Shown: positions 21,559 through 35,158 of the stretch, piece after piece
Layout: the number at the start of each line of letters is the position of its first letter
How positions within the stretch are numbered: position 1 is the first letter of the stretch
Assembly: GCA_012064385.1 (NCBI GenBank)
Contig: QRDG01000867.1
Location: 426,515-490,514 of the forward strand
Length of the DNA stretch: 64,000 nucleotides
Reading direction: 5' to 3'
DNA from: Puccinellia tenuiflora
Taxonomy: Eukaryota; Streptophyta; Magnoliopsida; Poales; Poaceae
Made by a program: the position numbers and the translations under genes
Notes under the pieces: generated by a model
The model's database searches: none
Told to the model about the DNA's origin: nothing
The model's input: the letters and a program-made list of their open reading frames with translations, nothing else

Positions 21559-24500
21559 TGTAGCGCCCGGACCCCAGAACTATACAGTGGAACGTTGTGT
21601 AACCGGTCATGCTACACAATTGAGGGTTACTGGGTTTACCAATCCCAGGCCAAAACTCATTGGCAGGTGTGCTCGGAATGGATCATCGGCACACAACACC
21701 TCAATCATGCCATAAGCTCAGACATCGCTTCCATGTATAGTAAAGAGACCGAGACTTGTGGAACGAACTGGCACATCACAGACTCTACGACACAAAGATA
21801 TCATAGTTCAACTCATATAATTGAGAAAGATAGCAAATGACACATCAGAGGTCACTGACCCATCATTACAACAGCGGAAGCAAATTAAAGTTGTCTAAAC
21901 AACAAGATCCAAATTATGGCCTAAGAGGCCTACAGATAATCATCCCGTGCCAGCCTGTTCCATGACGTCCCAAGCTGCCACCTGGGAACCCCAGACTACT
22001 TGTCGAAGTCAACATAGAACCCACCTTCCAGTTCGGTGGCGTCCTCCTCTGAAACAAATAATAAGCAACAAAGCAAGGCTGAGTACGACGTACTCGCAAG
22101 AATTAGTAGGGCGATATAGGCCCGATGCTGACGGAGGCTGCAAAGCTATATAAGTGGTTGTTTTGCATAAAGCGAGTTTTGTTTCCTTCCGAAAACTAGG
22201 ACTCAAGGCATCGTCTAATCAGAAGGTTTCATAAGGGGATAAGAGGGTAACACTTTTCTCTTCGGTTCACGGGGAACCTACTGTATTCAGAAACTCCACT
22301 TATCTCCACCAAGGCACTCCCTCGAACCTCCCTCGAGGAAATGAACCCTTTTAGCACACGTTGATTATGCAACCTCTAGCTGCCATTTGATTAAAGATCA
22401 GGTTTAGGTTTTCTATGAGCTAATCCGCCTTTCCCAAGATTTTGTCCATAACCGTGGACACGGCTTTTCGAAAAGATTAAACCCTGCAGGGGTGTACTAA
22501 TTTACCCAACGGTACCGTCCGACCCCTTGCCTGTACAATTAGCTCTCTTCCGGGGAAAGCCGGCAGGGCGGGCGCGGTTAAACCTTTACAAAGCGTGAGA
22601 CTATCCAAGGGTCATCGTGACGACAGGACAAGTTCAGCGCCTATTTCAACACCCTGCCCCATCGCCACTCCTATCATCACCATCATCATCTTCTCTTCAT
22701 CACCAGCCACACACTCGCAAATGGAAAGCGCAAACTAGAGGACCCTTGGATACGCCCGCACTAATTATTCGGTTAGTAAGGGGCCCATACCCCCACTGAT
22801 GGTAGCACACTCGGTTCTTGGTTCTAGCTAAAAGCACTCTCATCCTAGGCGGCAAGAATGATACAAAACACCAACGACCTTGTTGGCAACTCATCCCAGC
22901 CTTCTTAGCAATTTATTATCAACACAAGTCTCCACCACTGTCCGAACATTCCATTCAATTCACAATTATGGAAATAATCAACGAACAACTTAAGCATTTG
23001 ACTAAGCATGGCTAAGCATATCTAAGCATGACATACAACAGATATGATTTATCTCAGGCCAACACTTCAATCTATGGTTCATAGGTGGGGAAACAGATAA
23101 TGGTTCAGGGAACATGCAATTGATAGGATATTATATACACTGACCAAAACTTGTCACCAGAATCGAATGCAATAATATGGTGGATAAAATACTTGGGTAA
23201 TATGAGATATGCCAAGAAGGTTAGGTTAGCTCTTGCCTTGCTGGTAGTACTGGTCGCGCTGGTTGTCAAGGTATTGTGGTGGAACCTCGACTCCAGAATC
23301 TACCGAAACACAAACAATACAAGAAAGGAATAAATAACACGAATACAGGTGCAATGCACAATCATGATGATATGGACATATTATGCACTGAAAAGGTATT
23401 GGGCATGTCCCACAAGTTAAATGGAACCCCTAAATTAAATATCACAATTAACGGGTTAAAACTCCATCTTTAACTTAGTGATTTGTGTTATTAACCAAAA
23501 TGTCCAGTACTGAAATGTGGTTCCTAAATGCATGAAAAAGACTTTCTTTGATAGGTATTAATCCACTGATCATTTTGGTATATCATTTGCAATTTTTGAG
23601 CTAATATTGAACAAGTTATGACATTTCTAATATTTGATTTAATTCTGCCATTTATTTATTTTTAAGGGGCAGCACCAAAATTAAATCTACAAGTCTCTCA
23701 AATGTCATATTCTGGTAGCTTAAGGCTTGCTGAACATTTTGAGCTATTGTTCATAATTTTTGAGCAAATACAACTCAAGATATGTATTTTCTAAAGTTGG
23801 AATTAATTCTGCCATTTTAATAATTTTAGTTAAACAGCAGTTTAAAAGGTTCATTACTGCATGGAAATAGCACTAACATGGAGATGTTGTTTTCCTGAAC
23901 ATTTTGAGAGCTTAACCATAATTTTTGGATGAATAAAACTAAATTATGCAATTTCCAAAATCTACCTATATTCTGCCATTTCAGTGTTTAATAAATAAAG
24001 GCAAATTAATTTGGCCAAATAATTTAACCAATGGCACTAACAGATAGACATTTTCTTGCTGAGCATCTTGACATATTATTTGCATTTTTCTAAATTATAA
24101 AACTCTAGATATGAATTTCTAAAATTTGAATAACTATTAGATGAATTGCATTTCCACATTTAAATTCAAATTTTACAATTCAATTGCATGTATGAGTGAC
24201 AAATTTGGATAGGTTATGAAATTATAAACCTTCTGATACCTTATTTGCAATTTTTGGATCTACCAATTAAAAGATATTGCTCACACAATTTTCTGTTAAT
24301 TTCTAAAAAATTAAAACAGATGAACTACGACGTCAGCATGACATCAGCAGGGGGAGCTGCGGCAAGTCGATCACGAATTTGTCGAAATGGTTGGAAATTA
24401 GACGATGTCACCTGCCCCACTAGCTAGAGGGAGTGGAGAGGAGCCAGGGGGAGCGGAGGGGCAGACCATATGGTCACCGGAGCATGGCCGGCGATCATGG

Positions 24501-24845
24501 TTGCGGCGGCGCGGCTCAGTGCACGCCGGCAGCAGTACAGAGAGGGAGAGGGGGATAGCTAAGGGGTCGGGGAGGTGCGCCTGCTCACCACGAGTGCGAT
24601 GGCGTGTTCGGTGAGGTGAGGGGAGGCCAGCCGGCGGCGAATCGGTGCTCGGCGGTGCCCGGCCGACGCGGACAGGGCGAGGACGCTTCCGGCGAAATGC
24701 GGGCTCCCCTGCCCGATTCCTAGCGCGGGGAGGTGCAGCACGGAGAGACAGAGGTGACGGCGGCTTCGGCTGGCTCTGGGACGGCTTCAAACGCCGGCGA
24801 TGCGAAGGGGGGCGGCGGCGGCTAGACATCGGTCATGGGAGCTAG

Positions 24846-24870
24846 CTAGGGTTAGGGTTAGGGTTTCTAG
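24846..24870. repeat. Short telomere-like GGGTTAG run in LTR 1
   Basis: AGGGTTAGGGTTAGGGTTT is present here and at the equivalent sites of LTR 2 (about 34319-34338) and LTR 3 (about 37912-37931). It has two to three units only and is part of the LTR, not a telomere. On the element strand it reads CCCTAA, a motif common in plant promoters. Confidence 0.7.
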
Positions 24871-25379
24871 GGTAAGTAAGGGAGGAGAGGGAGAAGCACG
24901 GCGTGGGCGCTCCACTTATCGATCCAGGGAGAGGGGGGGCCGGCAGGGAGCAAGGCAGCACGGCCACGGCGGCATGGCGCGGCAGTGTTGCCACTGTCGC
25001 CCATAGTGACGATGACACTTTTCTAGAAAACCCCCTTCCCCTTTTCTTCTTTTCTATTTTATTTAAAACCAGAGGCTTTGGCAATTTAATTGAGGCACCA
25101 GAACATTTCTATAAAATGTCCAAAAATTCATACAGGCTCCATTTAACCTTTAGGTGCTCCACAAAATTTGGTGAGGCCAAATAAAATGTTTTGGTCCACA
25201 TTTATTCATAGGGTTTGAATATGTTCATTTTTGATAACTTCCAAAATATAAATATTTGGAGCACTTAAGTATTTCCAGAATGAATGAAATTAATCATGGA
25301 GACTCTCACAATAATATTGAATCTCCCCATGATTTTAGTTTGAATTTTTGAAAAGGTTTAGCTTGGTTTCAAAGTAGGA

Positions 25380-28300
25380 TCTTATATATATTTACTAATT
25401 GGAGGCACCAACGGAAGCACCACGTTAATCGTCAACAACTAAGAAAATTAACCATCCGATCTTCCGCATTAGGTATGTAGAGCCGTCAGATGAATAGACA
25501 AAAAGAGTCCACTTTCTATCCCACGTGCACGCCTCGAGAGAAATCTTTCACGGGATGGAAAAGAAACGACGTCCTCGCGGAATCCACCGATCCCTTCAGT
25601 CTAGACATGTACGTACGTGTGTCTGGACATCTCTAACCCTAGATGGTACCCTGGTGTTGGGGAGGCCGGGCAGGCGAGCTGCCGCGCGGCGGAAGCAGGT
25701 ATCTGGCCAGCGGTCGAAGCCAGACAGGTTGGAGCTGCACGTCGATCTCCGGCAGCGGGCGTCGCCTTTCCAGTTAACTCTCACGTGCTGCAAGCTTTCT
25801 TTCGTCTGATTAATCGCAGAGTCGATCCTTAACCACATCTGCTTTGTCTCCGCCGCCGTCTCCTCGACACCTACCGCCTCCGTTCCTCATCAGCCGTTTC
25901 GCTGCGTCTCCTTTCCTTGCAATCACACATCAGCAGCTTCATGAAAAAGGTAGGATCCGATCAAGCAGCTTCGTGTCTCCCCAGGTCCTATGTTCTGACC
26001 ACATTGCAGTCCAGTTCTGTAATTACTTAAATTCAGTTTTAGTGGTTGCTCATATCCTATTTCTGCATCTAACTGAAGTAGAAGTAGCCATCTCAGAGTG
26101 CAGTGTATAGATGGTAACGATGGTATGCTTTTCTTATACAAGTGGTATTAAAATTACTGCAGAAGTGTGCATTTGTGAAACACGCTGATTCTGTATTATT
26201 TCTATTATTTTCTAGAGCTCTCCTCTATTCAGAACTGGGGTTTCATTGGTCGTCAATACAGTGTGCAAAAAGGTAATATATCTGAATTCATGATAAGCGT
26301 CAATTTACAGCTTCACATTTATGTCATTATTTCTAATTGCAGCTTTGTCATCCATAAACTATCATATAGGCCGACCACCCTATCTCTTTGTTTAGAAAAA
26401 TAACTAATACGTATAAGGGCCGTGGAAGAATGTTTAGAGGTTCAGGTCACACAAGAATACTGGACAGTCAAAGGGATGTGCTTAAAGTGTCATTGTTGAT
26501 AAAAAAAAATACTTACATCCATATTATTTTCGAGAGTTTGGAGGCGGTTATTGCAAGCTCTAATGATTCAGTTTATCTTTCATTTATTAAACTATTATTT
26601 TCGGGTGTCCTACTTTGTCCATCACAAGAAATAACTGCAATATATAGTGGACTACAAGAAAACATATACAGGAAAATAGCTTTAACGAATGGTTGTTTTC
26701 TTGCGGTGCAGTCAGTTATCTAATATAGGGTAATTGAAGTTCTAATAACTGAATCTTCATACATCTATTTTAAGTAGCCAGTATAAAACTGATCAATTTT
26801 TCTGCTTTTGTGAATATTTTGATTTCTAAATGCATAGAGAAAATAATCTGTACCATTTATCTTTCACAACACCTGTCGCTCTCTTTATTTGTGGTAGGAT
26901 TATACGAATAGGAAATATGTCGTTTTTTCCTTCAGATATTTTCTTGATGATTAAGAATCTTCTTGGTTGAGAGTTCTGATTGCTGGATAATTATCCATGT
27001 AGCCAAAGACTAGACAACTTGCGTCAGTCACAATTACTGTAGACCCTTCGTCCATCGTTCTTTAATTCCTCCTATCTTCGTTATTTCTGTGTAGACTCCT
27101 TGCCATGATTAACACAATCCGAACTTCTTGGCTGGACCAATCAAAGTAGAGTTAAAATGTAATGTCTCTTGCCATGCATTACCTTCTGCACCAACACATA
27201 TCTAATATAAGCAAGTGTCGATTAATTTACATGTGTACCATATCCATGCACCACGGAGGCAAGGGAATCAATAGAAGTTGGAAAATTTATCAAGTGATGT
27301 CCTATGATCCTTTCAGGTAAAATTTCATGTTATTTGATCTATGGCCTCATTTGCATCTTCTTCGATAGTAGTATTCTGTTTTTCTCTAATATGAAGCGGC
27401 ACTTCTTCTAAAAACAACTGTATATTTGACACTACAACTTGACGTATTATTTACATAACTTTATTTGACTCCTTAATTAAAAATTAATATCATATATATG
27501 GAAGTTATTGTTAATTGTGGAACATATGCATTTTGGTGGGAAATAACATTCCTATTTTAAACGCACTAAAATTTGACACTTGCATGGATAAATTTAAAAG
27601 CAAACATAATTAAGGCCACTATAAATGCCAGTTTCTCGAGAAACTTTACTTGAGCACATATAAGGTGTGCGATTGTTTTTTGAAAAAACATTACACTTCT
27701 AAATGTGTTTTCCGGTGAAGTGAGCAAATGCACGTGGAGCCAAAGTGAATTTCAGCTATAACTATTTACTTTACTGTTTTACATATTGTTCAGTATTAAT
27801 CAGGTTTGCTGCCAACATAACTTCAATGTAAGCTTCTAATGAAAATCAACTATCAGTTCAAATTCATGCTCTATAAAAAAGTATTATTTCATGGGATCTT
27901 TCCAATTTCCAGGTCACAATAGCATTGAGAACAACAATAACTGAGTACTCCGTCAATCAATTTAAACTAACTGTGTATGTACAGTTCAAGGATAAGCATG
28001 GTGTTCAAGGATGTATCTGTCCATAGCCTACTCTATTCCAACAAGGTGTTGTTCCCGTACAGTGCTGTGTTATAATTTGCAGATGGTAATAGCCATGTAA
28101 GACATACATGTTACCAGTATTAATTTAGTTAAGTATGGATCAATATGGCGTCGGGAGAGCTACTTATGTATTAATATAGATATAAGCTGACCAAAATTCG
28201 AATACGTATTTGATTAAGCAGCATGTCACCAAACCCTATATATGTAAATTGCTTTAACAGTAGCGCAAATTAAAGAAGTTCTTTTGTTTTCCTCTATGGG

Positions 28301-28636
28301 TTAATTATGGTATGATAAAGTCATGTCGTGAGTCGAAGCTTGAACTGTGGTTGAGGCTGCCGACGCCTCTCACATTAGCGAAAATAGAAAGGAGATAAAG
28401 TGAGAAGAAAGAGATAAAATGAGAAATCGTTGCCATCCAATCTTACTAGAATATCATGAAAGTAGAAGAGGCAGAATTTCCATGGAAAACTATTATTTTG
28501 GTTTTGTAATAGTACTACAAAATCCTTATCCAATATTTTTGGTGTTTATAATCCGTATGTAATAAGATGCTTCTACTATGTGTGTGTCATTTGAAGTTGC
28601 TAGCCCGTGCATGCAGATGCACGGGTTAACGACTAG
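25380..28636 (+). mobile_element. Non-autonomous Helitron inserted in LTR 1
   Basis: The 5' end is TCTTATATATATTTACTAAT. The 3' end is a perfect 9-bp stem CCCGTGCAT/ATGCACGGG (28604-28612 and 28617-28625, loop GCAG) followed by TTAACGACTAG and then T. Host A precedes the TC and host T follows the CTAG, the canonical A^T insertion without target duplication. LTR 2 and LTR 3 are uninterrupted at this site (GTAGGAATTG). Length is 3,257 bp. No Rep/helicase ORF is present. An exon-like GC-rich segment at about 25830-25945 ends with AAAAAG before GTAGGATCC, which looks like a captured 5' UTR exon and donor; that part is inference. Confidence 0.9.
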
Positions 28637-28942
28637 TTGGTTTAACTCAAATTTGAAGTCCCAATTTATTTAATTGAGTGGTAATATTTGACTTTGCCCA
28701 AATCATTATGAAATGTATTCTTGGAACTTCCTGGACAAATATGTAAGCTCAAGAATATTTTGTTTTGCCAATTTGAGCAATTGCATTTGGTTTGAAAATT
28801 TAGGAAGTGTTTGTTCCCTTTTACAGATTTCAATGTTTGCAATATTTAATTTAGCAATTTAAATATGTATGCCATGATGCAATGCAAAGCAAAAAGTGAA
28901 AATTTGGCCCATATTTTAGGGTACCAAATCTGGGCTGTTACA

Positions 28943-28957
28943 AATCTACCCCCCTTA
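28943..28957 (-). promoter_or_regulatory. Polypurine tract of internal region 1
   Basis: On the minus strand TAAGGGGGGTAGATT sits directly before the LTR start TGTAACAGCCC. The same tract is at 35159-35173 for the second unit. It primes plus-strand DNA synthesis and confirms minus orientation. Confidence 0.88.
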
Positions 28958-31007
28958 CAAGAATCTCGTCCCGAGATTCCTAGAGTAGGAAGAGGGAAGA
29001 GGGAAACATGGCAACCCTTAACTTTAACGATCTTCTCGATCCCACAGTGATCTTCCTTGTTGCAGAGAGTAAGGTAACAAGCATGACGTGCCGACGAGAA
29101 AGTCAGAAGATAGTTCAAGGTGATAGACAAGTTTTCTCCAAGGGTTGGAATTATGAACTTTGGACAAGACCATAAGCCATTGGGGAAGACTAGGAACAAC
29201 TTGACCAAACAAAGGTCGAGCAAAGGATAGGAGAAACGACCGAGAGACATGTTTAGCAACACCACATTAATGTTCTCCTCGATGTTCTAGATACCGCTAT
29301 CTGGCTTCGGAAAAGCCTTCAATAGTTCATCAAGTATAGGTCGGACTTTTAAGATTGGAAAGAGACCATAAGGACAACTTCTAGAATAAGTCGCACAATA
29401 TCCTCATGGAGAGTGGTTTGATTTTATGAAAGGCAAGAGGATATCACAATAGACCTTCCAGTTAAGTAGGGCAACCACCACCTCAAACTTGCCCGATTTA
29501 CACAAGGCCTATGTTATACTCTTAAGGAACACCAACCATCATTTCTGCTTGATATTCAGATTTGGTTAGGCATGCGGATATTTCAGACTTGACACGTCCG
29601 AGAGAGGAGTTACAATAGTTAACGAGGGGTAAGGTTCTCAAGAATTGACCACAGCGTCAAGCTCCAGAGCACTAGCTAGATTGCGAGAGGACACTTTGCT
29701 TTTCCAAGCGAACGCTGTGATCTTTAGAGTTTCGACATGAATCTAACTCATTGACCAAAGGTGTGCACCTGAACAAATGGACTTGGTAGCACAGTCAAAC
29801 TCGGCTTGATGATCAGATTACCAATCATGCTAAGAATGACATCACAGTCCTTGGATTTCAAAGCAATATCAGTTGCTAAGAATATCCGATTACCACCCCA
29901 ATATGCATCCTCAACAATCTCGAGCCCGAGTAGCTCGGAGGTAGATGGATAAGGAAGGGTAAGAGCATCACTTCATCCGGTAAGTCATGAGACTAAGCAC
30001 GACCTCTTGTTATTAAAGAGTGTGACACTCTAAGGTTGAACAGAACAAAAGCTAGACAAGCATCTTATTCTGCGGATTACAATACTTTGACCTGGTCCAA
30101 GACATGGACAAGGTACCGGAGTTTGTTTCTCCTAACATCCCGATGTGGAATGTATTGACGGACCACAAGGGTAACATGCATCGGAACACACCAATGCACG
30201 ATAACACTTGACTGTACAACTGACAGATAAGGGTCGGACAACAGATTAAGAGTAAGGAACCGGGCTAACAACAATCCCAAGAGATTTGTAGAAGCCCTTG
30301 TTAGCACTCTTCCAACAACTAGTGCTGAAAGGGTTTCATGAATGGGTGTTAGTGGAGGAATCACAAATATTGATGGAAAACTCGCTAAGAGCAATCCCGC
30401 CGTGATTCAGATGATTCCCTGACAGAGAGTCTAGCTACAGCTAGTGTCAAAGGAGAACATTACTGAGCAAGTCAATTTCTGCTGCAACCTCGAGTTCAAA
30501 GACTAACTTCAAATTTTGCCAACCTGATGTAGGATTTGAATTAACATCAGGGTTCAACGGAAAAGATCTTGGGTTAAAGATCAGCTTCATGTACTGGGAC
30601 TCACAGTAGCATAATGCTCCCAAGGGTGACAACCCTCCTGAATTATTACACCTGAGCCCTAGCACAATCCGGGACCTTCAGTTCAAGATCTTGGGCTAAA
30701 GCAAGGGAATGTCTTGACGATCCGCAATACTTCCTCTCTTCGGGCTTTAGAATGGGCAGACGAGCAGAGCTAACCAGTAGACTAAAGGTAGAATCCAACC
30801 CTGTGATCCTAAAGATTTGGATTTTGCAGACGAGCAGAAGAACCGTTAAATCAAATAGAGGTAAGATGGCTCCGAGATCAGAGTGAATTGGGTAAGGAGT
30901 AAAAAGAATCCTAAGATGGTTTTCACAACTCCTTTTTAGGTTAGAAATAATTTTCACGCACTAGACTCGACATCGACCAATAGAACGGGTTTCCTACAGG
31001 CAGTCCT

Positions 31008-31019
31008 GCTCTGATACCA
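31008..31019 (-). promoter_or_regulatory. Primer-binding site of internal region 1
   Basis: On the minus strand TGGTATCAGAGC, complementary to the 3' end of initiator tRNA-Met, lies three bases from LTR 2. The second unit has the same site at 37628-37639. Confidence 0.92.
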
Positions 31020-31022
31020 ATT

Positions 31023-34000
31023 TGTAGCGCCCCGATCCCAGAACTATACAGTGGAACATTATGTAACCGGTCATGCTACACAATTGAGGGTTACTGGGTT
31101 TACCAATCCCAGGCCAAAACTCATTGGCAGGTGTGCTCGGAATGGATCATCGGCACACAACACCTCAATCATGCCATAAGCTCAGACATCGCTTCCATGT
31201 ATAGTAAAGAGACCGAGACTTGTGGAACGAACTGGCACATCACAGACTCTATGACACAAAGATATCATAGTTCAACTCATATAATTGAGAAAGATAGCAA
31301 ATGACACATCAGAGGTCACTGACCCATCATTACAACAGCGGAAGCAAATTAAAGTTGTCTAAACAACAAGATCCAAATTATGGCCTAAGAGGCCTACAGA
31401 TAATCATCCCGTGCCAGCCTGTTCCATGACGTCCCAAGCTGCCACCTGGGAACCCCAGACTACTCGTCGAAGTCAACATAGAACCCACCTTCCAGTTCGG
31501 TGGCGTCCTCCTCTGAAACAAATAATAAGCAACAAAGCAAGGCTGAGTACGACGTACTCGCAAGAATTAGTAGGGCGATATAGGCCCGATGCTGACGGAG
31601 GCTGCAAAGCTATATAAGTGGTTGTTTTGCATAAAGCGAGTTTTGTTTCCTTCCGAAGACTAGGACTCAAGGCATCGTCTAATCAGAAGATTTTCATAAG
31701 GGGATAAGAGGGTAACACTTTTCTCTTTGGTTCACGGGGAACCTACTGTATTCAGAAACTCCACTTATCTCCACCAAGGCACTCCCTCGAATCTCCCTCG
31801 AGGAAATGAACCCTTTTAGCACACGTTGATTATGCAACCTCTAGCTGCCATTTGATTAAAGATCAGGTACAGGTTTTCTATGAGCTAATCCGCCTTTCCC
31901 AAAATTTTGTCCATAACCGTGGACACGGCTTTTCGAAAAGATTAAACCCTGCAGGGGTGTACTAATTTACCCAACGGTACCGTCCGACCCCTTGCCTGTA
32001 CAATTAGCTCTCTTCCGGGGAAAGCCGGCAGGGCGGGCGCGGTTAAACCTTTACAAAGCGTGAGACTATCCAAGGATCATCGTGACGACAGGACAAGTTC
32101 AGCGCCTATTTCAACACCCTGCCCCATCGCCACTCCTATCATCACCATCATCATCATCTTCTCTTCATCGTCTTCGGCCACACACTCGCAAATGGAAAGC
32201 GCAAACTAGAGGACCCTTGGATATGCCCGCACTAATTATTCGGTTAGTAAGGGGCCCATACCCCCACCGATGGTAGCACGCTCGGTTCTTGGTTCTAGCT
32301 AAAAGCACTCTCAGCCTAGGCGGCAAGAATGAGACAAAACACCAACGACCTTGTTGGCAACTCATCCCAGCCTTCTTAGCAATTTATTATCAACACAAGT
32401 CTCCACCACTGTCCGAACATTCCATTCAATTCACAATTTTGGAAATAATCAACGGACAACTTAAGCATTCGACTAAGCATGGCTAAGCATATCTAAGCAT
32501 GACATACAACAGATATGATTTATCTCAGGCCAACACTTCAATCTATGGTTCATAGGTGGGGAAACAGATAATGGTTCAGGGAACATGCAATTGATAGGAT
32601 ATTATACATACTGACCAAAACTTGTCACCAGAATCGAATGCAATAATATGGTGGATAAAATACTTGGGTAATATGAGATATGCCAAGAAGGTTAGGTTAG
32701 CTCTTGCCTTGCTGGTAGTACTGGTCGCGCTGGTTGTCAAGGTATTGTGGTGGAACCTCGACTCCAGAATCTACCGAAACACAAACAATACAAGAAAGGA
32801 ATAAATAACACGAATACAGGTGCAATGCACAATCATGATGATATGGACATATTATGCACTGAAAAGGTATTGGGCATGTCCCACAAGTTAAATGGAACCC
32901 CTAAATTAAATATCACAATTAACGGGTTAAAACTCCATCTTTAACTTAGTGATTTGGGTTATTTACCAAAATGTCCAGTACTGAAATGTGGTTCCTAAAT
33001 GCATGAAAAAGACTTTCTTTGATAGGTATTAATCCACTGATCATTTTGGTATATCATTTGCAATTTTTGAGCTAATATTGAACAAGTTATGACATTTCTA
33101 ATATTTGATTTAATTCTGCCATTTATTTATTTTTAAGGGGCAGCACCAAAATTAAATCTACAAGTCTCTCAAATGTCATATTCTGGTAGCGTAAGGCTTG
33201 CTGAACATTTTGAGCTATTGTTCATAATTTTTGAGCAAATACAACTCAAGATATGTATTTTATAAATTTGGAATTAATTCTGCCATTTTAATAATTTTAG
33301 TTAAACAGCGATTTAAAAGGTTCATTACTGCATGGAAATAGCACTAACATGTAGATGTTGTTTTCCTGAACATTTTGAGAGCTTAACCATAATTTTTGGA
33401 TGAATAAAACTAAAGTTATGCAATTTCCAAAATCTACCTATATTCTGCCATTTCAGTGTTTAATAAATAAAGGCAAATTAATTTGGCCAAATAATTTAAC
33501 CAATGGCACTAACAGATAGACATTTTATTGCTGAGCATTTTGACATATTATTTGCATTTTTCTGAATTATAAAACTCTAGATATGAATTTCTAAAATTTG
33601 AATAACTATTAGATGAATTGCACTTCCACATTTAAATTCAAATTTTACAATTCAATTGCATGTATGAGTGACAAATTTGGATAGGTTATGAAATTATAAA
33701 CCTTCTGATACCTTATTTGCAATTTTTGGATCTACCAATTAAAAGATATTGCTCACACAATTTTCTGTTAATTTCTGAAAAATTAAAACAGATGAACTAC
33801 GACGTCAGCATGACATCAGCAGGGGGAGCTGCGGCAAGTCGATCACGAATTCGTCGAAATGGTTGGAAATTAGATGATGTCACCTGCCCCACTAGCTAGA
33901 GGGAGTGGAGAGGAGCCAGGAGGAGCGGAGGGGCAGACCATATTGTCACCGGAGCATGGCCGGCGACCATGGTTGCGGCGGCGCGGCTCAGTGCACGCCG

Positions 34001-35158
34001 GCAGCAGTACAGAGAGGGAGAGGGGGAGAGCTAAGGGGTCAGGGAGGTGCGCCTGCTCACCACGAGTGCGATGGCGTGGTCGGTGAGGTGAGGGGAGGCC
34101 AGCCGGCGGCGAATCGGTGCTCGGCGGCGCCCGGCCGACGCGGACAGGGCGAGGACGCTTCCGGCGAAATGCGGGCACCCCTGCCCGATTCCTAGCGCGG
34201 GGAGGTGTAGCACGGCGAGGCAGAGGTGACGGCGGCTTCGGATGGCTCTGGGACGGCTTCAAATGCCGGCGATGCGAAGGGGGGCGGCGGCGGCTAGACA
34301 TCGGTCATGGGAGCTAGCTAGGGTTAGGGTTAGGGTTTCCAGGGTAAGTGAGGGAGGAGAGGGAGAAGCACGGCGTGGGCGCTCCACTTATCGATCCAGG
34401 GAGAGGGGGGGCCGGCAGGGAGCAAGGCAGCACGGCCACGGCGGCATGGCGCGGCAGTGTTGCCACTATCGCCCACAGTGGCGATGACACTTTTCTAGAA
34501 AACCCCCTTCCCCTTTTCTTCTTTTCTATTTTATTTAAAACCAGAGGCTTTGGCAATTTAATTGAGGCACCAGAACATTTCTATAAAATGTCCAAAAATT
34601 CATACAGGCTCCATTTAACCTTTAGGTGCTCCACAAAATTTGGTGAGGCCAAATAAAATGTTTTGGTCCACATTTATTCATAGGGTTTGAATATGTTCAT
34701 TTTTGATAACTTCCAAAATATAAATATTTGGAGCACTTAAGTATTTCCAGAATGAATGAAATTAATCATGGAGACTCTCACAATAATATTGAATCTCCCT
34801 ATGATTTTAGTTTGAATTTTTGAAAAGGTTTAGCTTGGTTTCAAAGTAGGAATTGGTTTAAATCAAATTTGAAGTCCCAATTTATTTAATTGAGTGGTAA
34901 TATTTGACTTTCCCCAAATCATTATGAAATGTATTCTTGGAACTTCCTGGACAAATATGTAAGCTCAAGAATATTTTGTTTTGCCAATTTGAGCAATTGC
35001 ATTTGGTTTGAAAATTTAGGAAGTGTTTGTTCCCTTTAACAGATTTCAATGTTTGCAATATTTAATTTAGCAATTTAAATATGTATGCCGTGATGCAATG
35101 CAAAGCAAAAAGTGAAAATTTGGCCCATATTTTAGGGTACCAAATCTGGGCTGTTACA
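31023..35158 (-). repeat. Large-LTR element, LTR 2 (shared middle LTR)
   Basis: This is the uninterrupted 4,136-bp reference copy. It begins TGTAGCGCCCCGATCCC and ends GGGCTGTTACA. It serves as 5' LTR of internal region 1 and 3' LTR of internal region 2, and no duplication lies beside it. It shows few differences from LTR 1 by eye, including small indels such as an extra CAT in the CATCATCATC run near 32150. Confidence 0.92.

Larger units (their letters stand above)
21559..28942 (-). repeat. Large-LTR element, LTR 1 (3' LTR of the array), split by a Helitron
   Basis: About 4.13 kb without the Helitron at 25380-28636. It has an AT-rich middle (23500-24350), a GC-rich block (24400-25010) and the GGGTTAGGGTTAGGGTTT run at 24850-24868. 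ORFs of 60-143 codons here recur in LTR 2 but are not conserved beyond general identity, and I treat them as non-coding. It starts directly after the ATGGT duplicate. The variant GACCCCAGAAC near the start differs from LTR 2 (GATCCCAGAAC). Confidence 0.9.
28943..31022 (-). other. Large-LTR element, internal region 1 (non-coding)
   Basis: 2,080 bp. On the minus strand it starts with the PBS and ends with the PPT. The longest ORF (139 codons, extending from the LTR edge to 29265) recurs with changes in internal region 2 and shows no gag or pol motif. The stretch beside the PPT (ISGRDSCKGG in one frame) resembles the 3' end of Tekay-type pol genes, probably a relic. Nothing else is recognisable. 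Confidence 0.75.

Noticed and set aside
24398..24829. 143-codon minus-strand ORF in LTR 1, also present at 33870-34301 in LTR 2
   Set aside because: It lies in the GC-rich block of the LTR, overlaps open frames on both strands, and is shared only because the LTRs are copies. No domain is recognisable.
24846..24870. Interstitial telomere
   Set aside because: Only two to three GGGTTAG units, present identically placed in all three LTR copies; it is part of the LTR.
25380..28636. Autonomous Helitron
   Set aside because: No Rep or helicase reading frame on either strand; the longest ORFs are about 110 codons without motifs.
28846..29265. 139-codon minus-strand ORF at the LTR/internal junction, repeated at 35062-35481
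   Set aside because: It spans the PPT and LTR edge, which a real gene would not, and its substitutions look unconstrained. At most it is a relic of an ancestral pol end.
31008..31019. tRNA-Met-like match as a tRNA gene fragment
   Set aside because: Only a 12-base match next to an LTR; it is a primer-binding site.
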